From Aplidium turbinatum (Eukaryota > Chordata > Ascidiacea > Aplousobranchia > Polyclinidae): a stretch of 64,000 bases of DNA. Positions 1 to 10,339 of the stretch are shown here, piece after piece. The position numbers were made by a program, and so were the translations under genes. The notes below the pieces were generated by a model. The model did not search any database. It was not told the origin of the DNA and was given only the letters and a program-made list of their open reading frames with translations. The stretch lies in NCBI GenBank assembly GCA_918807975.1, contig OU964923.1, forward strand, positions 23,975,235-24,039,234, written 5' to 3'. Numbering within the stretch: position 1 is the first letter of the stretch; each line of letters starts with the position of its first letter.

Positions 1-192
1 GTGTTCAAATGTCGTGTACAAGTTCATTTGTTCGCATGACGCGAACTGTACATACAACGGTATGTCCACGCCGCATTTGGCCACGAGAGTGAGGGAGCAC
101 TTAGATTTTACTTGTTTGAACAGAAAAAGTGCCATTTAAGACCGTTCTGCTAGGTTTCTGAATACCAGTAACATAAGTGCAGGGCTTAGTTC

Positions 193-710
193 CAGGGATA
201 TCTAAAGAAGGGGATACCGTACGAAGGCTTTTATTACGTCTGACAATAGAAGGGCTTTTATGTATCGTGAATAATCTGTGTTTATCGTAAAATGACAATT
301 GGCACCGATAGTTATAGTTTACTAAATCTTGTTATGATAACTTGCATTGCGCTATTAGCATCATGCCTGAATATTCACAGCATGCTCATGGTTGCTTGTT
401 AATTCAACTACCCATATACTTGCTTTACATTTAGCCTACGCCTACAGCAGAGGCTTTGTTAAAAAAAAAAGCTTACTGGTAACTTTCCAACTGTCTTTGT
501 AAACAAGTACTCTTTAAATAACTATGCTCTACGACTACGTAACATTTGCAAACTGTCTTTAGTAGCTCATTGTACCAGCTGCACTACAAAACTTTCTACG
601 ATTTTAAAAAGAACCGCATGTTTAAAGCACTACAAACTACCGCCCTGGTAGTGTCATGAGAATAAGGCAATCGCTGCGAGCCTTCATATTCCCTTCTCTA
701 GATATCCCTG
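193..710. mobile_element. hAT-type MITE, 518 bp
   Basis: Inverted ends CAGGGATATCTA (left) and its complement ending GATATCCCTG (right) are flanked by the exact 8-bp direct repeat CTTAGTTC (185-192 and 711-718). The 8-bp duplication and the CAGGG terminus are typical of hAT elements. No transposase is visible, so it is non-autonomous. I see nothing recognisable in the flanks 1-184 and 719-903. Confidence 0.8.
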
Positions 711-2456
711 CTTAGTTCACGAAAAGTTTTTAATTATGCTATAGGTCTCATTTTACTTTTTCATGTAAAACAAATGTTTAGCCATGTTACCAAAACAACT
801 TGTCCTCCCTGACTTTAATTTAGACAAACAACATAAAGAAAAATGTTGATAAAGAAAAGGTGTTTGCGGCCATGCCATATTTAAAACTGATTGTCCTGCT
901 TTAGTATAAAGCAGGGGGTCACCAAACTTTGTTCTCTGAGGGCCGGATTGCTGCGAGATTAACAGCTGCGGGCCGGATGCAAATTGTGAAGATATACAAT
1001 TATTTAAAATCTCCATTGACTTGAATTAAGCACAATAAATAACAAAGTCAGCGGTAGAATAGCAAATTTGTGACGAAACTCGAAAGATTGCTGGAAAAGT
1101 TATCCCCTGCTGTGATACACTATACAGGACATCGTGCTTCACAAATATTGGAACTTCAATGGCAGCTAAAATTCCAAATTCATATGTAAATTTTGAATTA
1201 TTTATGTTAAACAGAATATGTTCTTCTTTTGGCTTTCCTGATATAAATGAGATAGAAGTATCTGATGCTATAAGGAGCCTCAAAGCAAATAAAGCTTCAG
1301 GCATTTTTGAAATATCTTCTAAATTTATCAAAATGGCTAATGTAATCATATGCCCTTTTTTAACAAAAGTACTGAATAAATGTGTTTTGCAAGAAATCTT
1401 TCCTGATGTACTCAAAAAGAGTCTGATAATACCTGTACCAAAAGTTAGTTCACCTTTACACTTTACAGATTTGTGACCAATTTCTTTATTGCCAACTTTT
1501 GCCAAAATCTTCGAAAAATTTTTATATAAACGGATGATGAATTTTATTGACAAATATAATATTTTAACCTCAGCTCAACATGGTTTTCGTGAAAATGATT
1601 CAACAAGCTTAGCATTGACAAAAATTTATGATGAATTACTTTCTAACTTGAATGATCACAAATACACATGCTCGGGTTTTGTTGATTTAAGTAAAGCTTT
1701 CGATACAGTTGATCATGGCATACTTTTAAAAAAACTTCACCATTATGGCTTTCGTGGCAAGTTTTTAAACGTTTTAACATTTTATCTAACAAATAGAATG
1801 CAAAGTACAAAAATTAACGGTAAGAATTCTAATTTCAATGTTGTTAATGTGGTGTCCCACAGGGGTCAATCCTTGGTCCCTTGCTATTTCTTCTTTATGT
1901 GAATGATCTTCCAAATGCATCTTCTTTTTAAACTACACTTTTTGCTGATGACTCAAACTTTCATATGTCAGATAAATGTCTATCATCTCTCCAAAAAATT
2001 GTCAATAGTGAAATAGGAAAAATTGATGTGTGAATGAAATCCAATAAACTTTCATTAAATTATAGTAAAACTACTTATATGATCCTCTGCAACAAAAAAA
2101 GTGCAGCAGAAAATTTTAGTCTGTCCATCAGTGGCCGATCCATCGAAAGGAAGAAATGTATAAACTATCTAGGTGTAACTTTGGATGAGCGATTGACATG
2201 GGATAGTCATATTATTAATCTTAGAAAGCAGCTTGCAAAGGTCTGCGGCATAGCATTTAAGCTGAGATACATTGCCCCTTTAACAATATTACAAACTTTA
2301 TATTATGCTTTGTTTCAATCCAAGATCCAATACTCGATTATAAATTGGGGAAAAGCAAACTCTACACTGCTTGCTCCACTACAAGTGTTACAAAACAAGT
2401 TCATTCAATCCTGCTTATTTTTGCCGAGGTCAACAATTACAACTGTTCTTTATCAC

Positions 2457-4137
2457 CAGGGGCTCTATCCACTTTTAGAATTCGGGGGGGGGGGTGATTT
2501 TTGGACAGTGGGCTAAAATCGTCATAGTCATTTCAACTTCTGGGGTGCTGCGCCCCCCAGACCCCCCATTGCAGCATTACCTTCTTTTTGATTGATCCAC
2601 AGGGGTTCCAAGTCGTTTCACAAAGTATGTTTTGGAAAAGGATTTTTGGGTAAGCAAAATGGTTTGGCGACCCTGAACTAGGAGCCAGGCGTTTACCAAG
2701 CAAACTAAGTTAAAGGCCTACTAAGTAAAATTTTCAAACGGAAATTAAGCATTAAAACGCGTAAACTGAACATTCAAAAATACATTTCATAAAAAATTAC
2801 TGAAAAAAAATTGTTTTCAATGTCGCAGGCAAGGCGCAAAGTCCAGTGTTTCATTTATTTTTTATTTTTTGCAAAATGACCAAGAAGTGGAAAAACTGCT
2901 CGAGAACTACGTCACCAGCGACTAGAAGTAGCATTAACAAAAGTGTTTTCCCGCGTTGGGTTGGAAAGTTCAAACGTGTTGCGTTCCAAGAATTTTCACA
3001 TTGATTCAAGGGTTGGACACGTTGAATCCATGTAAAAAATGCTGATTACTCCACGCCTTCTGAATTGCCTAGCTGAAATCGTTTCACATGCCTTTGTGGA
3101 GTTTGCCTTCAAAAGCTTGTTTTTTTACATTTTCATTTTACATTGATTGAAGGCCTGAATACGTTGAATCTATGTAAAAGAGGCTGATTTACTGTTTGAA
3201 GAACAAGATCTGCCATTTGAAACTCACGCAGTAAAAACTGTTGCCCGATCAGCTGATTGCTAATCGCTGGTGACGTAGACTGTATAATCGCACGCTTCGC
3301 TGCTCAAGCCCATTCCGGTTTTGAAACCTCTGACAAAAGCATGCACGCAATGGTGGTCAGACCGCAATGGGGCCAAATTTTTTTCAAAATCGTTTTATGG
3401 TAGCATGTTAAACACAAAGAACGTGGAAAATCGCCAAGTCAGGTTTTTCCTTTAATACGACTTTAAAACACAGTGTAGTCACTTAAAACAAGAAATAATT
3501 CTGCCACAGCAAATGAAAACTCGAACCAATCATAAACTACGTTTTCCTTGATGTGAAAAAGGCGAAAAGAAGATGATACAAAGCAAATCAAGTGCTGGTT
3601 TTTCTATCAGATGGTTGGCTTAAGGGGTAGGGCTAGAAAGTAGTCATTTCATTGACGTGAGTTTGATTCTCAAAACTGCTATTGCTCTTTTTTCTTCTGT
3701 AATTACCAAATAAAGTTCAAAACAAGGAGTAACTCTCTGGCTGAGTGCGAGAAAGGTCACAATTGGACGGTAGCCTCTTATAACATGTTCTGAATTCTGA
3801 TTGGTTTGCGGTGTCATTTGCAGTGGCAGAATTTTTTCTTGTTAAAGTGGCTACCAAGCAAACTAAGTTAAAACACAATGTGAACGCCTGGCTCGTAGTT
3901 CAGGGTCGCCAAACCAAAAATCATATTGAAATGAAATATATATTCATATTGAAAAAAATTCAAAATGTGCTAACAGCGAAAATATTTTTTTCAAAATTAG
4001 ATCAATAAAATATCACAAAACCTTTTCAAAGCCAAATGAGTGGGGGGGGGGGGGGGGTGATTTTGCATTGATCACCTCCCCACTACAATTAGTGGGGAGT
4101 GATCACCCCCCTCACCCCCCCTTGGATAGAGCCCATG
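2457..4137. mobile_element. Non-autonomous hAT, 1.68 kb, inserted in the LINE
   Basis: Ends CAGGGGCTCTATCC and GGATAGAGCCCATG are inverted repeats. They are flanked by the exact 8-bp repeat TTTATCAC (2449-2456 and 4138-4145), and the LINE reading continues cleanly across it. Subterminal inverted arms (GGCGACCCTGAACTAGGAGC near 2667 against its complement near 3900) extend the hairpin. It contains a further insertion (see 2710-3455) and a 20-bp direct repeat at 2695-2714 and 3853-3872. Runs of G at about 2485 and 4041 are typical of this MITE group. Confidence 0.8.
2710..3455. mobile_element. TTAA-flanked element, second copy of the 50774-51326 family
   Basis: This copy begins TTAAAGGCCTACTAAGTAAAA and ends at TTTTTCCTTTAA. 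It shares long stretches with 50774-51326, for example AAGTCCAGTGTTTCATTTATT and CGTGGAAAATCGCCAAGTCA. TTAA target sites suggest piggyBac- or Kolobok-like mobilisation. The copy is longer than the one at 50.8 kb, because the middle contains extra repeats around an ACGTTGAATC motif (about 3021 and 3160). Confidence 0.55.
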
Positions 4138-4962
4138 TTTATCACCAATTTAATGTGCTCAGAATTGACGATATTATTAAATTAGAGACTGCAAAATTTA
4201 TGTACAAATATGTGCACAAAATGCTGTCCCGGGCCTTTGCTGGCTGCTTTATTTTTGTAAACGAAATTCACCATCATAAAACCCGTCAAAATCAAAAGAA
4301 AGATTTATATTTGCCTTCTACAACGTCAAACTCTGGTAAGAAGATGCTATGTTTTAATGGAGTGAAACTATGGAATCAAGTACCAAAAGAAATAAAAGAA
4401 AAGTCGTATAATGTTTTTAAATTTAAATATACATGTTTATTAAAGAATTTGTACAATGATCACTCCTGAAACGTATCATCCGCTTATTTCTCTACACAGT
4501 TTTTTTTATGTTGTCGTGTTATTCCATTGTTAATGTATTATGTAAAGTGCTGGTATTGTGCTATATGTGTTAATGTTCTTAATTTTGGGTCTTTTGTTAA
4601 AATGTTTAGGTGGCAGCTGACTTTGGTGACTTTTTGGTCTTTCGCTGCCATCCTTGTTGTGCGAATTTATTTGTGTTTATTGTGTTTTTGCTTTTTGTGT
4701 CTTTCTTTTTCGCCAACAAAAATAAATAAACTGAACTGAACTGTGCTCTTGAAAAAACATTACATCTTTCCAAATTTGGCCTAGGCTGTCCCCATTTGTG
4801 GTGGCCTAATGATAAAAACAGAACACCAACATGTAGTGAAAAAATGTACAAATTCAACATACAACAACGAACTATAAGAACGAACAATTTTAGCAAAGAA
4901 GTCTCTATTACACAAAAAGGCAAAGCCAAACACGGTTGCTAATGCCAAGGGAAGCACATGTA

Positions 4963-5911
4963 GAGGAGAGTGGGGTTAGTTGGAAGGCGGGGTTAGTTGA
5001 AAAATGATCATTTTTTTAACTCTCCATAACTTTTTTAAATATTTACTGCAAACATGTGAAGTAGTTTATAAAAACACACAATCCATGTTAGTTTCGATTT
5101 GTTGAGTCAAGGTATGTTTGTTTGGCTGACAATTTTGTGTTTTCTTACTTTCGAAATAAATTTTTTAGCGTATTTAAAAACATCTCATGCGTCGATATCG
5201 TTAAAGATAGGAAGAAATTTTTTGGTGTGTGTCAGCTGTAGGTGTTCTACAACACTAAGAAATAAACAAATTTTAGTTTAATGCACCATGCTTGAATATT
5301 TTAGGAAAATAGTTTGTCATATGCTAAGGGGGCTAGTTGGAAAATAGTGGGTGGGGTTAGTTGGAAAATGTTTTAATAACAGCATAACTATGTAGTATGA
5401 TACGAGTATATCGTCGTGGTATGATAATAAGTAGTATAAGTTCCAATGTACTTGTTTTAAGCAGACATACATTGTAAAATTTTAATTTGAATAATTTGGA
5501 AAGTGCTATATATGCTGCATCACAAGTTTTAACAATGCGTTTATTAAAAAATGTTTTTCTGATGATTAGATGTAGAATTCATTGCATTTTAATTTTAAGA
5601 CAAGTAATCATATTTGCTTACAACCCCATGTAAATGTTTGTTGGTTGAAAAAAGAGTATCCAGTTCATTAGTAGGCATTAAACTGACGTTTTTCAACTAA
5701 CCCCAGGCACGGGGTTAGTTGAAAAATCAATTGTATGTTTGTTTATTTTAAATTTTCATTAAAAGCTGAATTGATTCAATACATATTTTTGGTTGTATGA
5801 TAGAGGACATCATAGATGATAATTTAAGTCGCTTCAAGTTGTCAGGTTATGCACCAATTGTTTTAAATTTCACTTAAAAAAAAAAACTTTCCGACTAGCC
5901 CCACTCTCCCC
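4963..5911. mobile_element. TA-flanked MITE with GRGGAGAGTGGGG ends
   Basis: The left end GAGGAGAGTGGGGTTAGTTGG and the right end, whose complement is GGGGAGAGTGGGGCTAGTCG, form terminal inverted repeats next to TA dinucleotides (4961-4962 and 5912-5913). The terminal motif GGGGTTAGTTGGAAAAT recurs internally in both orientations (about 4974, 4989, 5331, 5349, 5698 and 5711). There is no coding potential. The TA site suggests a Tc1/mariner- or Harbinger-like enzyme, but the family is not identified. Confidence 0.65.
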
Positions 5912-6439
5912 TACAGAATTGTAGCGCAGCTTTAATTTCCGCAGCACGTGGCGGGCCGGTTCTGGCCCGCGGGCCGTAGTTTGGTGACCTCTGGTATAAA
6001 GCACGTCATAACGTCCGCGTTTTATCGCTTTTACCTCTTTTTAAGCTTACACCTGTGCTATGTTTGGCATAGCCTATCCAGTGGTTCCCAACCTGGGGTT
6101 CGCGGACCCCTTGGGGGTCCGTGAGAAAGCATTTGGGGGTCCGTGATTACCTTGATGAATTTTGGAAAAAAAAACGAAAAGCGGTCTTTTTACTTTCATT
6201 TCTCTCTTTAAATGCAAATGTGTCAAGCTCAAGCCCGCGAGAATAAACGTTACCGGTATGCATTAAAATAAATCTATGTTGCTGCCTACAGTGTGTACAT
6301 TGACCTTAAACTAGCCTACATCTACCACAACGCATGTCGATTACAGTCAAATCAGGATTGGCTCGTCTATTACGTCAGATTACGAAGTACTTTTGTATCA
6401 TTCTGAGGTACGGTACGTTGGTTATCTAGAGGAGAAGTT

Positions 6440-7150
6440 TTAAAACGACTGCAGCAGCTAAAAAATGAGGTATCAACTCTTTTGAGAGCAAAAGGAAGTC
6501 CCCTCTCAAAATTGTTTGAGAAAAAAAGTTTTCTATACGACATGGCCTACTTAGCCAATATTTTTGGTCATATTAACAATGTTAATCGTGGCATTCAAGG
6601 ACCAGGTGTGACAATAATTGATGCAGCTGAAAAACTGAAAGCGTTTTTAGCTATGTTGCCGGTTTGGAAACGCAGATTGGAAGCAGGTAATTACGCTAAC
6701 TTTCCAATGTTAGAAGATCTTATCTTGGTGGATGAAACTCAAAGAGAATGTAGTATTTTGATCTCTATGAGAGAAAAATTTTGCGCACACTATTGGAAAC
6801 CATGCAAATCTCATTTCAACGTTATTTTAATTTAGAACACCTGCCGAACGAAGTTGAAACATGGATTCGCAATCCTTTTCTTTTTGACTTGAACAACATT
6901 AGCGATTACGATCTTAGTAAAGATGACCTAATTGATTTGAGATCAAAAGAGTTATTACGCATTGAATTTCATGCAAAAACTGTGGAAGAATTTTTGTGCT
7001 CACAACTGCAAACCTACCCATTTTTGCAAAGCAAGCGATTATTGTTTTGTTACCATTCATAACCACTTGCCTTTGCGAGGCAGGATTCTTAGCTTTTGTA
7101 CAATAAAATCTAAACATCGAAAACTCAACCGCAGTTCAGTCGTTTAGTTC
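6440..7150 (+). pseudogene. hAT transposase C-terminal remnant (ZBED5/FAM200 type)
   Basis: Two overlapping frames hold blocks of the C-terminal half of a ZBED5/FAM200-like hAT transposase. The first (6482-6835) contains SFLYDMAYLANIFGHINNVN followed by a KLKAFLAMLPVWKRRLEAGNY segment. The second (6781-7062) contains RYFNLEHLPNEVETWIRNPF and SKELLRIEFHAKTVEEF. The AT-rich end near 7070-7140 keeps traces of the dimerisation region (FCTIKSKHRKLN). The N-terminal BED finger and the catalytic half are missing. A frame change near 6800 and stops after 7062 disable it. The match is to the family's recurrent motifs and was not tested by alignment. Confidence 0.75.
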
Positions 7151-7408
7151 AGGAAAGGCAACAACAGCCCTCTCATTAACTTTTCTTACGTTGAAAAAGT
7201 TTCGGCATGGCATTTTGGGTCGTGCGCGGACATTTTGCCGAAAGACATTTTGCCGAAACCCATTTTGCCGAAAGACATTTTGCCGAAAGGACATTATGCC
7301 GAAGGACATTTTGCCGAATGGACAAATTGCCTAAAGGACTAATTGCCGAACGGACTAATTGCCGAAAGGACTAATTGCCGAATGGACAAATTGCCGAAAC
7401 AATTTGGA

Positions 7409-7790
7409 AAAAAAATTACTTTGAAGTGACACAAAGTCTCGTTACTATGCAAGCAGTGCTTTTGAAATAGAATCACTTTGCTACTGTTTGTTTGCCTAAA
7501 AATTACTTTGAAGCAACACCAAGTCTCGTTACTATGCAAGCAGTGCCTTTGAACTGGTAATTATTTTGAAGTGACACCAAGTCGCAAGTCTCATTGCTAT
7601 GCAAGCAATGCCTTTGAACTGATAATTATTTTGAAGTGACACCAAGTCTCGTTACCATGCAAGCAGTGGCTTTGAAATACTGTAGTAATTACTTTGCTAC
7701 TGTTGTTTGCCTAAAAATTGCTTTATATACAGTATCCACAGTTCTTGGAAATCAGTATTAGTTTGAAGTAACACCAAGTCTCATCTATAA
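7409..7790. repeat. Degenerate tandem repeats in the foldback middle
   Basis: About five copies of a unit containing TTTGAAGTGACACCAAGTCT followed by CGTTACTATGCAAGCAGTG are spaced roughly 60-110 bp apart. They start near 7417, 7509, 7570, 7633 and 7762. No reading frame is conserved through them. Confidence 0.7.
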
Positions 7791-7878
7791 GTATAGGCTA
7801 TAGGCAGTGCCGGTCTTAGGGTTTTTGGGGCCCTGTGCGGAATATGCTTTTGCGGGCCCCAATGACAATAATCCAATT

Positions 7879-8400
7879 CAGTGGCGTAGCTAGGTACTTT
7901 GAAAGGGGAGGGGCGGTGTGATCGCCAAAGACGACAACCAGCGGCGGGGGGTCTGGGGGGCCTCCCCCAGAAAATTTTGAAAAATTACTTTGAATTTGGG
8001 ACATTCTGAGAGCATGTTCAACAAAAATTTAGGTATGAATATTACTGTGAAATGGTGCTGTCCGGTGGCATAGCAAAAGGATAAGATCATGCTTTCTTTG
8101 GCATTTTTCGGAAATAAAGCTATGTCTCTACAGTATGTTGAGTCTGGATGCAACCTATTTCGTCCCCTGAAATCGTGTAACAAAATTAAATTTCGACTTA
8201 TTTCGTCCCCTGAAAAGATCGAGAAATTTTGAAATGTTTGCGGCAACTCCGATCAGCGATTTCGGCTATGTCGTGTTTTTTTTCTCGATCTTTTCAGGGT
8301 ACGAAATACTCAGGCGACGAAATAGGTTGAATTCGTTGAGTCTCTATGTTTTCTTGTTGCGAATTCCTTTGCTGAATTCACTTGTTGAATTTTTCCTTTG
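7879..8400. mobile_element. CAGTGGCGTAGC-type hAT MITE fragment
   Basis: It starts CAGTGGCGTAGCTAGG and matches 52808-53313 closely through GCCTCCCCCAGAAAATTTTG and ATGGTGCTGTCCGGTGGCAT. The right inverted end is missing, so its right edge is approximate. A 189-bp element (8146-8334) interrupts it. Confidence 0.65.
8146..8334. mobile_element. 189-bp MITE with 9-bp duplication (Mutator-like)
   Basis: Inverted ends GGATGCAACCTATTTCGTC (left) and GACGAAATAGGTTGAATTC (right) match at 17 of 19 positions. They are flanked by the exact 9-bp direct repeat GTTGAGTCT (8137-8145 and 8335-8343). A 9-bp duplication is characteristic of Mutator-like elements. It is too short to code and is the innermost of five nested elements. 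Confidence 0.75.
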
Positions 8401-9334
8401 AAAATGACAAAATTACTGCATTTACTGAGTAAATTGCGGGCCCCCTAATTTGCGGGCCCTGTGCGATCGCACGGTTTGCACATCCCAAAGACCGGCACTG
8501 GCTATAGGCTATGCAGTCTCCACAGGTTTTGGAGATCAGTATTAGACCTTCGCTTATACATATAACACTTCTGTCGGATACTTACGCGCTGTCGCACATA
8601 ATTTGTGAGTGAAATCTGTTTGTGAATGACATTTATGTGTTATTAGGTTATGATAATACATAAAATGCATTTGTATAATTTCGGCAATTTGTCCATTCGG
8701 CATTTAGTCCTTTCGGCAAAATGAGTTTCGGCAAAATGTCTTTCGGCAAAATGGGTTTCGGCAAAATGGGTTTCGGGAAAATGTCTTTCGGCAAAATGTC
8801 TTTCGGCAAAATGTCCGGGTACCTTTTGGGTTACCTTAATATTCAAATACTGCTGACATTTCTTCAACAATTTATTCATTTTCTTATTTGAGCAACTGTT
8901 TAACCTGATATTTGCGCAGCAGGAGTCATAGCGGCAATGCAATATGACACAGTACAGTAGTTGAGTAGCATAATTATTACAATAGTCAATAGTATGTTGA
9001 TTGAGTTTCAGGCAAAATGTAGGTAGGGGTCCGCAGAATTAATAATTTATCTAAAGGGGTCCGTGACAACAAAAAGGTTGGGAACCACTGCTATAGGTCT
9101 ATTGTCTTTTCATTGTTACGGTTGGAAGTAAACATAAAATGAACTGAACCGAAATAGATAACCAATGCAAAAAGCCATAATAAATAATAAAATCTTAAAA
9201 AAGTAATGTATTAACTTCAATAGAAGGTTTTTTTTTTGATGTTTTTGAAAAAAAAAAGTAGAAGGTTGAACCTCCCTCCTTCTTTTCGTATGCCACTTGA
9301 TCATCCTATTAATCATGTATCAGAATTCAGTATG

Positions 9335-9960
9335 AAATAAGTATCAGAATTCAAATATCTTTGTTCGACAGTTCATGAGAACGGAATGAGCGACAGACAG
9401 GTGATAAAAAGATGCCAGACAAGATTGGGAGCGTGGAAGAAAATATCAGGATTCATGTGTGACAGAAAAGTGCCAGAAAAGCTGGAGAAACTCTGTAAAA
9501 CGACGGTAAGACTAGCAATGTCGTATGGGATGCAAGCGGTAACCACGATAAAAACACAGAAAAGAAAAAATGTAAGTGGAAAAAATGAAAATATTGCAAT
9601 GGCCTCTGGGGTTGACAAAGCAGGGCAGAGCATCTAATGAAATCATCATTGAACGAATGCAAGTCGGAGAGCTGGAAAATAAGCTGAGAGAGATACACCT
9701 TATTAAATGGTTGAGTTACGTCATAAGGAGAGACAAAGATTATGTCGGAAGAAGAATAAGACAATTGGAAGTCGTTAAAAAAGTGAGGGAGGCCGAAAGG
9801 AAGATGGAGAGATTGTGTGACAGAAGATATAAAAATACAGAGAGTAAAGAAAAGTGGGTGTGAAGGAAGAAGATGCTGCTGACAAAGCAATGTGGAGGAC
9901 TGAAGAATCTGCACCGGCGACTTCACTTAAACCGAAAATAAAGTTAGAAGGAGAAGAAAT
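9335..9960 (+). pseudogene. RTE-like LINE 3' fragment
   Basis: Frames over 9340-9900 read as the C-terminal part of a LINE reverse transcriptase. They contain SDRQVIKRCQTRLGAWKKIS, then MSYGMQAVTTIKTQKRK, then ERMQVGELENKLREIHLIKW and VIRRDKDYVGRRIRQLEV. This block is familiar from RTE-like elements and is disrupted by frameshifts near 9580 and 9790-9860. The sequence ends in an AAAGTTAGAAGGAGAAGAAAT-like tail at about 9939-9960. The catalytic FxDD region is absent, so it is a 5'-truncated dead copy. Confidence 0.7.
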
Positions 9961-10339
9961 AGAATTAATGCAATTTGTTTATTTTTATTCACTTTTGTAA
10001 ATATGAATAAATCACAAAAACTGTTGAATTTTGAGTATCAGAGACGAAGAGTTGTAGGTTATCGCTATGGTCATAGATCAATTAGAAATATTTCAGTCAA
10101 TTTGTGTTGTTACAGATTGCCCTTTCTCTATTTATTAACCATAAAAATATTGGTAACCTGTTTTTTCTGCAATTTTTAATACGTGGTAACCTTTTACAAA
10201 CAATCATTCGGTTTCAAAACAAGAGATATGAGCTTGCTTCATCAATCACTTTGAGTATAAGAATTAGGCTAGACTGCAACGAATTAGAAAGCTAAAACAA
10301 ACATGCAATTGATTAATGGTGGCAATATTTAACTTCGGA
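9961..10339. other. Unassigned DNA
   Basis: AT-rich sequence with only short open frames. I recognise no gene or repeat in it. Confidence 0.5.

Larger units (their letters stand above)
1159..4469 (+). pseudogene. LINE reverse transcriptase remnant
   Basis: Translation shows reverse-transcriptase landmarks in order. PISLLPTFAKIFEKFLYKRM follows a stop at about 1474-1476. The finger/palm segment GFRENDSTSLALTKIYDEL and the catalytic FVDLSKAFDTVDH lie at about 1590-1720. A degraded thumb entry (HRGQS, from PQGS) lies near 1860, and the catalytic FADDSN box lies near 1940 in another frame. The C-terminal region NYLGVTLDERLTWDSHI is at about 2165-2215. After the inserted hAT it continues with VYHQFNVLRIDDIIKLETAKFMY. 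Frameshifts and stops separate the blocks, so it cannot make a full enzyme. The family resembles CR1/jockey LINEs. No endonuclease domain is present upstream, which fits 5' truncation. Confidence 0.8.
1140..4743 (+). mobile_element. LINE (jockey/CR1-like), 5'-truncated, interrupted
   Basis: A reverse-transcriptase-bearing non-LTR element lies inside the 912-5993 hAT. Coding remnants run from about 1159 to 2485 and resume at 4138-4469. An AT-rich 3' region follows and ends in AATAAATAAACTGAACTGAACTG at about 4720-4742. The terminal CTGAA tandem is a typical LINE 3' end. The gap 2457-4137 is a later hAT insertion. The 5' edge is approximate because no target duplication was found. Confidence 0.75.
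912..5993. mobile_element. hAT element enlarged by nested insertions
   Basis: The left terminus CAGGGGGTCACCAAACT and the right terminus AGTTTGGTGACCTCTG are inverted repeats. They are flanked by the exact 8-bp duplication GTATAAAG (904-911 and 5994-6001). The GGGCCGG and GGCCCGCGGGCC subterminal sequence is characteristic of some hAT families. Only about 0.5 kb belongs to this element itself (about 912-1115, 4744-4962 and 5914-5993). The rest is a LINE and smaller DNA transposons inserted into it. No transposase of its own is left. Confidence 0.85.
7805..8500. mobile_element. hAT MITE, 696 bp (CAGTGCCGGTCTT ends)
   Basis: The left end is CAGTGCCGGTCTTAGGGTTT. The complement of the right end is CAGTGCCGGTCTTTGGGATG. 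Both are followed inward by GGGCCCTGTGCG-like sequence. The exact 8-bp duplication GCTATAGG lies at 7797-7804 and 8501-8508. It is inserted in the foldback element and itself carries another MITE piece (7879-8400). Confidence 0.85.
7221..8823. mobile_element. Foldback element with TTGCCGAA-repeat arms
   Basis: The left arm (7228-7400) is about eleven imperfect copies of a 14-15-bp unit around CATTTTGCCGAAAG, grading into GGACTAATTGCCGAAC. The right arm (8679-8816) is the inverted equivalent (CTTTCGGCAAAATG units). The 8-bp direct repeat TTTTGGGT at 7213-7220 and 8824-8831 suggests the edges. The arms bracket a middle region with its own repeats (7409-7790) and a hAT MITE (7805-8500). No coding region belongs to the element. 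Terminal inverted repeats built from short tandem units are the hallmark of foldback-type transposons. Confidence 0.75.
6079..9090. mobile_element. hAT element with decayed transposase and nested insertions
   Basis: The left terminus CAGTGGTTCCCAACCT and the right terminus AGGTTGGGAACCACTG are perfect inverted repeats. GGGGTCCGTGA repeats follow inside both ends. This terminus is typical of ZBED5/FAM200-type hAT elements, and the coding remnant inside agrees with that. No exact 8-bp duplication is visible (AGCCTATC left, CTATAGGT right), so one flank may have been altered. A foldback element (7221-8823) is inserted downstream of the coding remnant. Confidence 0.75.

Noticed and set aside
1026-1553. 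Minus-strand open frame of 175 residues
   Set aside because: It is antisense to the LINE reverse transcriptase over most of its length and shows no motif of its own.
4963-5911. GGGTTAG-like words suggesting telomeric repeats
   Set aside because: They are not tandem and belong to a longer GGGGTTAGTTGGAAAAT motif of a MITE.
7228-7400. Short regularly spaced repeats that could suggest a CRISPR array
   Set aside because: Units are contiguous 14-15-mers without spacers, mirrored in an inverted arm, and the DNA is eukaryotic.
7816-8246. Open frames with Pro/Gly-rich peptides
   Set aside because: They come from GC-rich MITE ends and recur wherever that MITE occurs.
6071-9098. 8-bp duplication around the 6079-9090 hAT
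   Set aside because: AGCCTATC and CTATAGGT do not match. The element call rests on its ends and transposase only.
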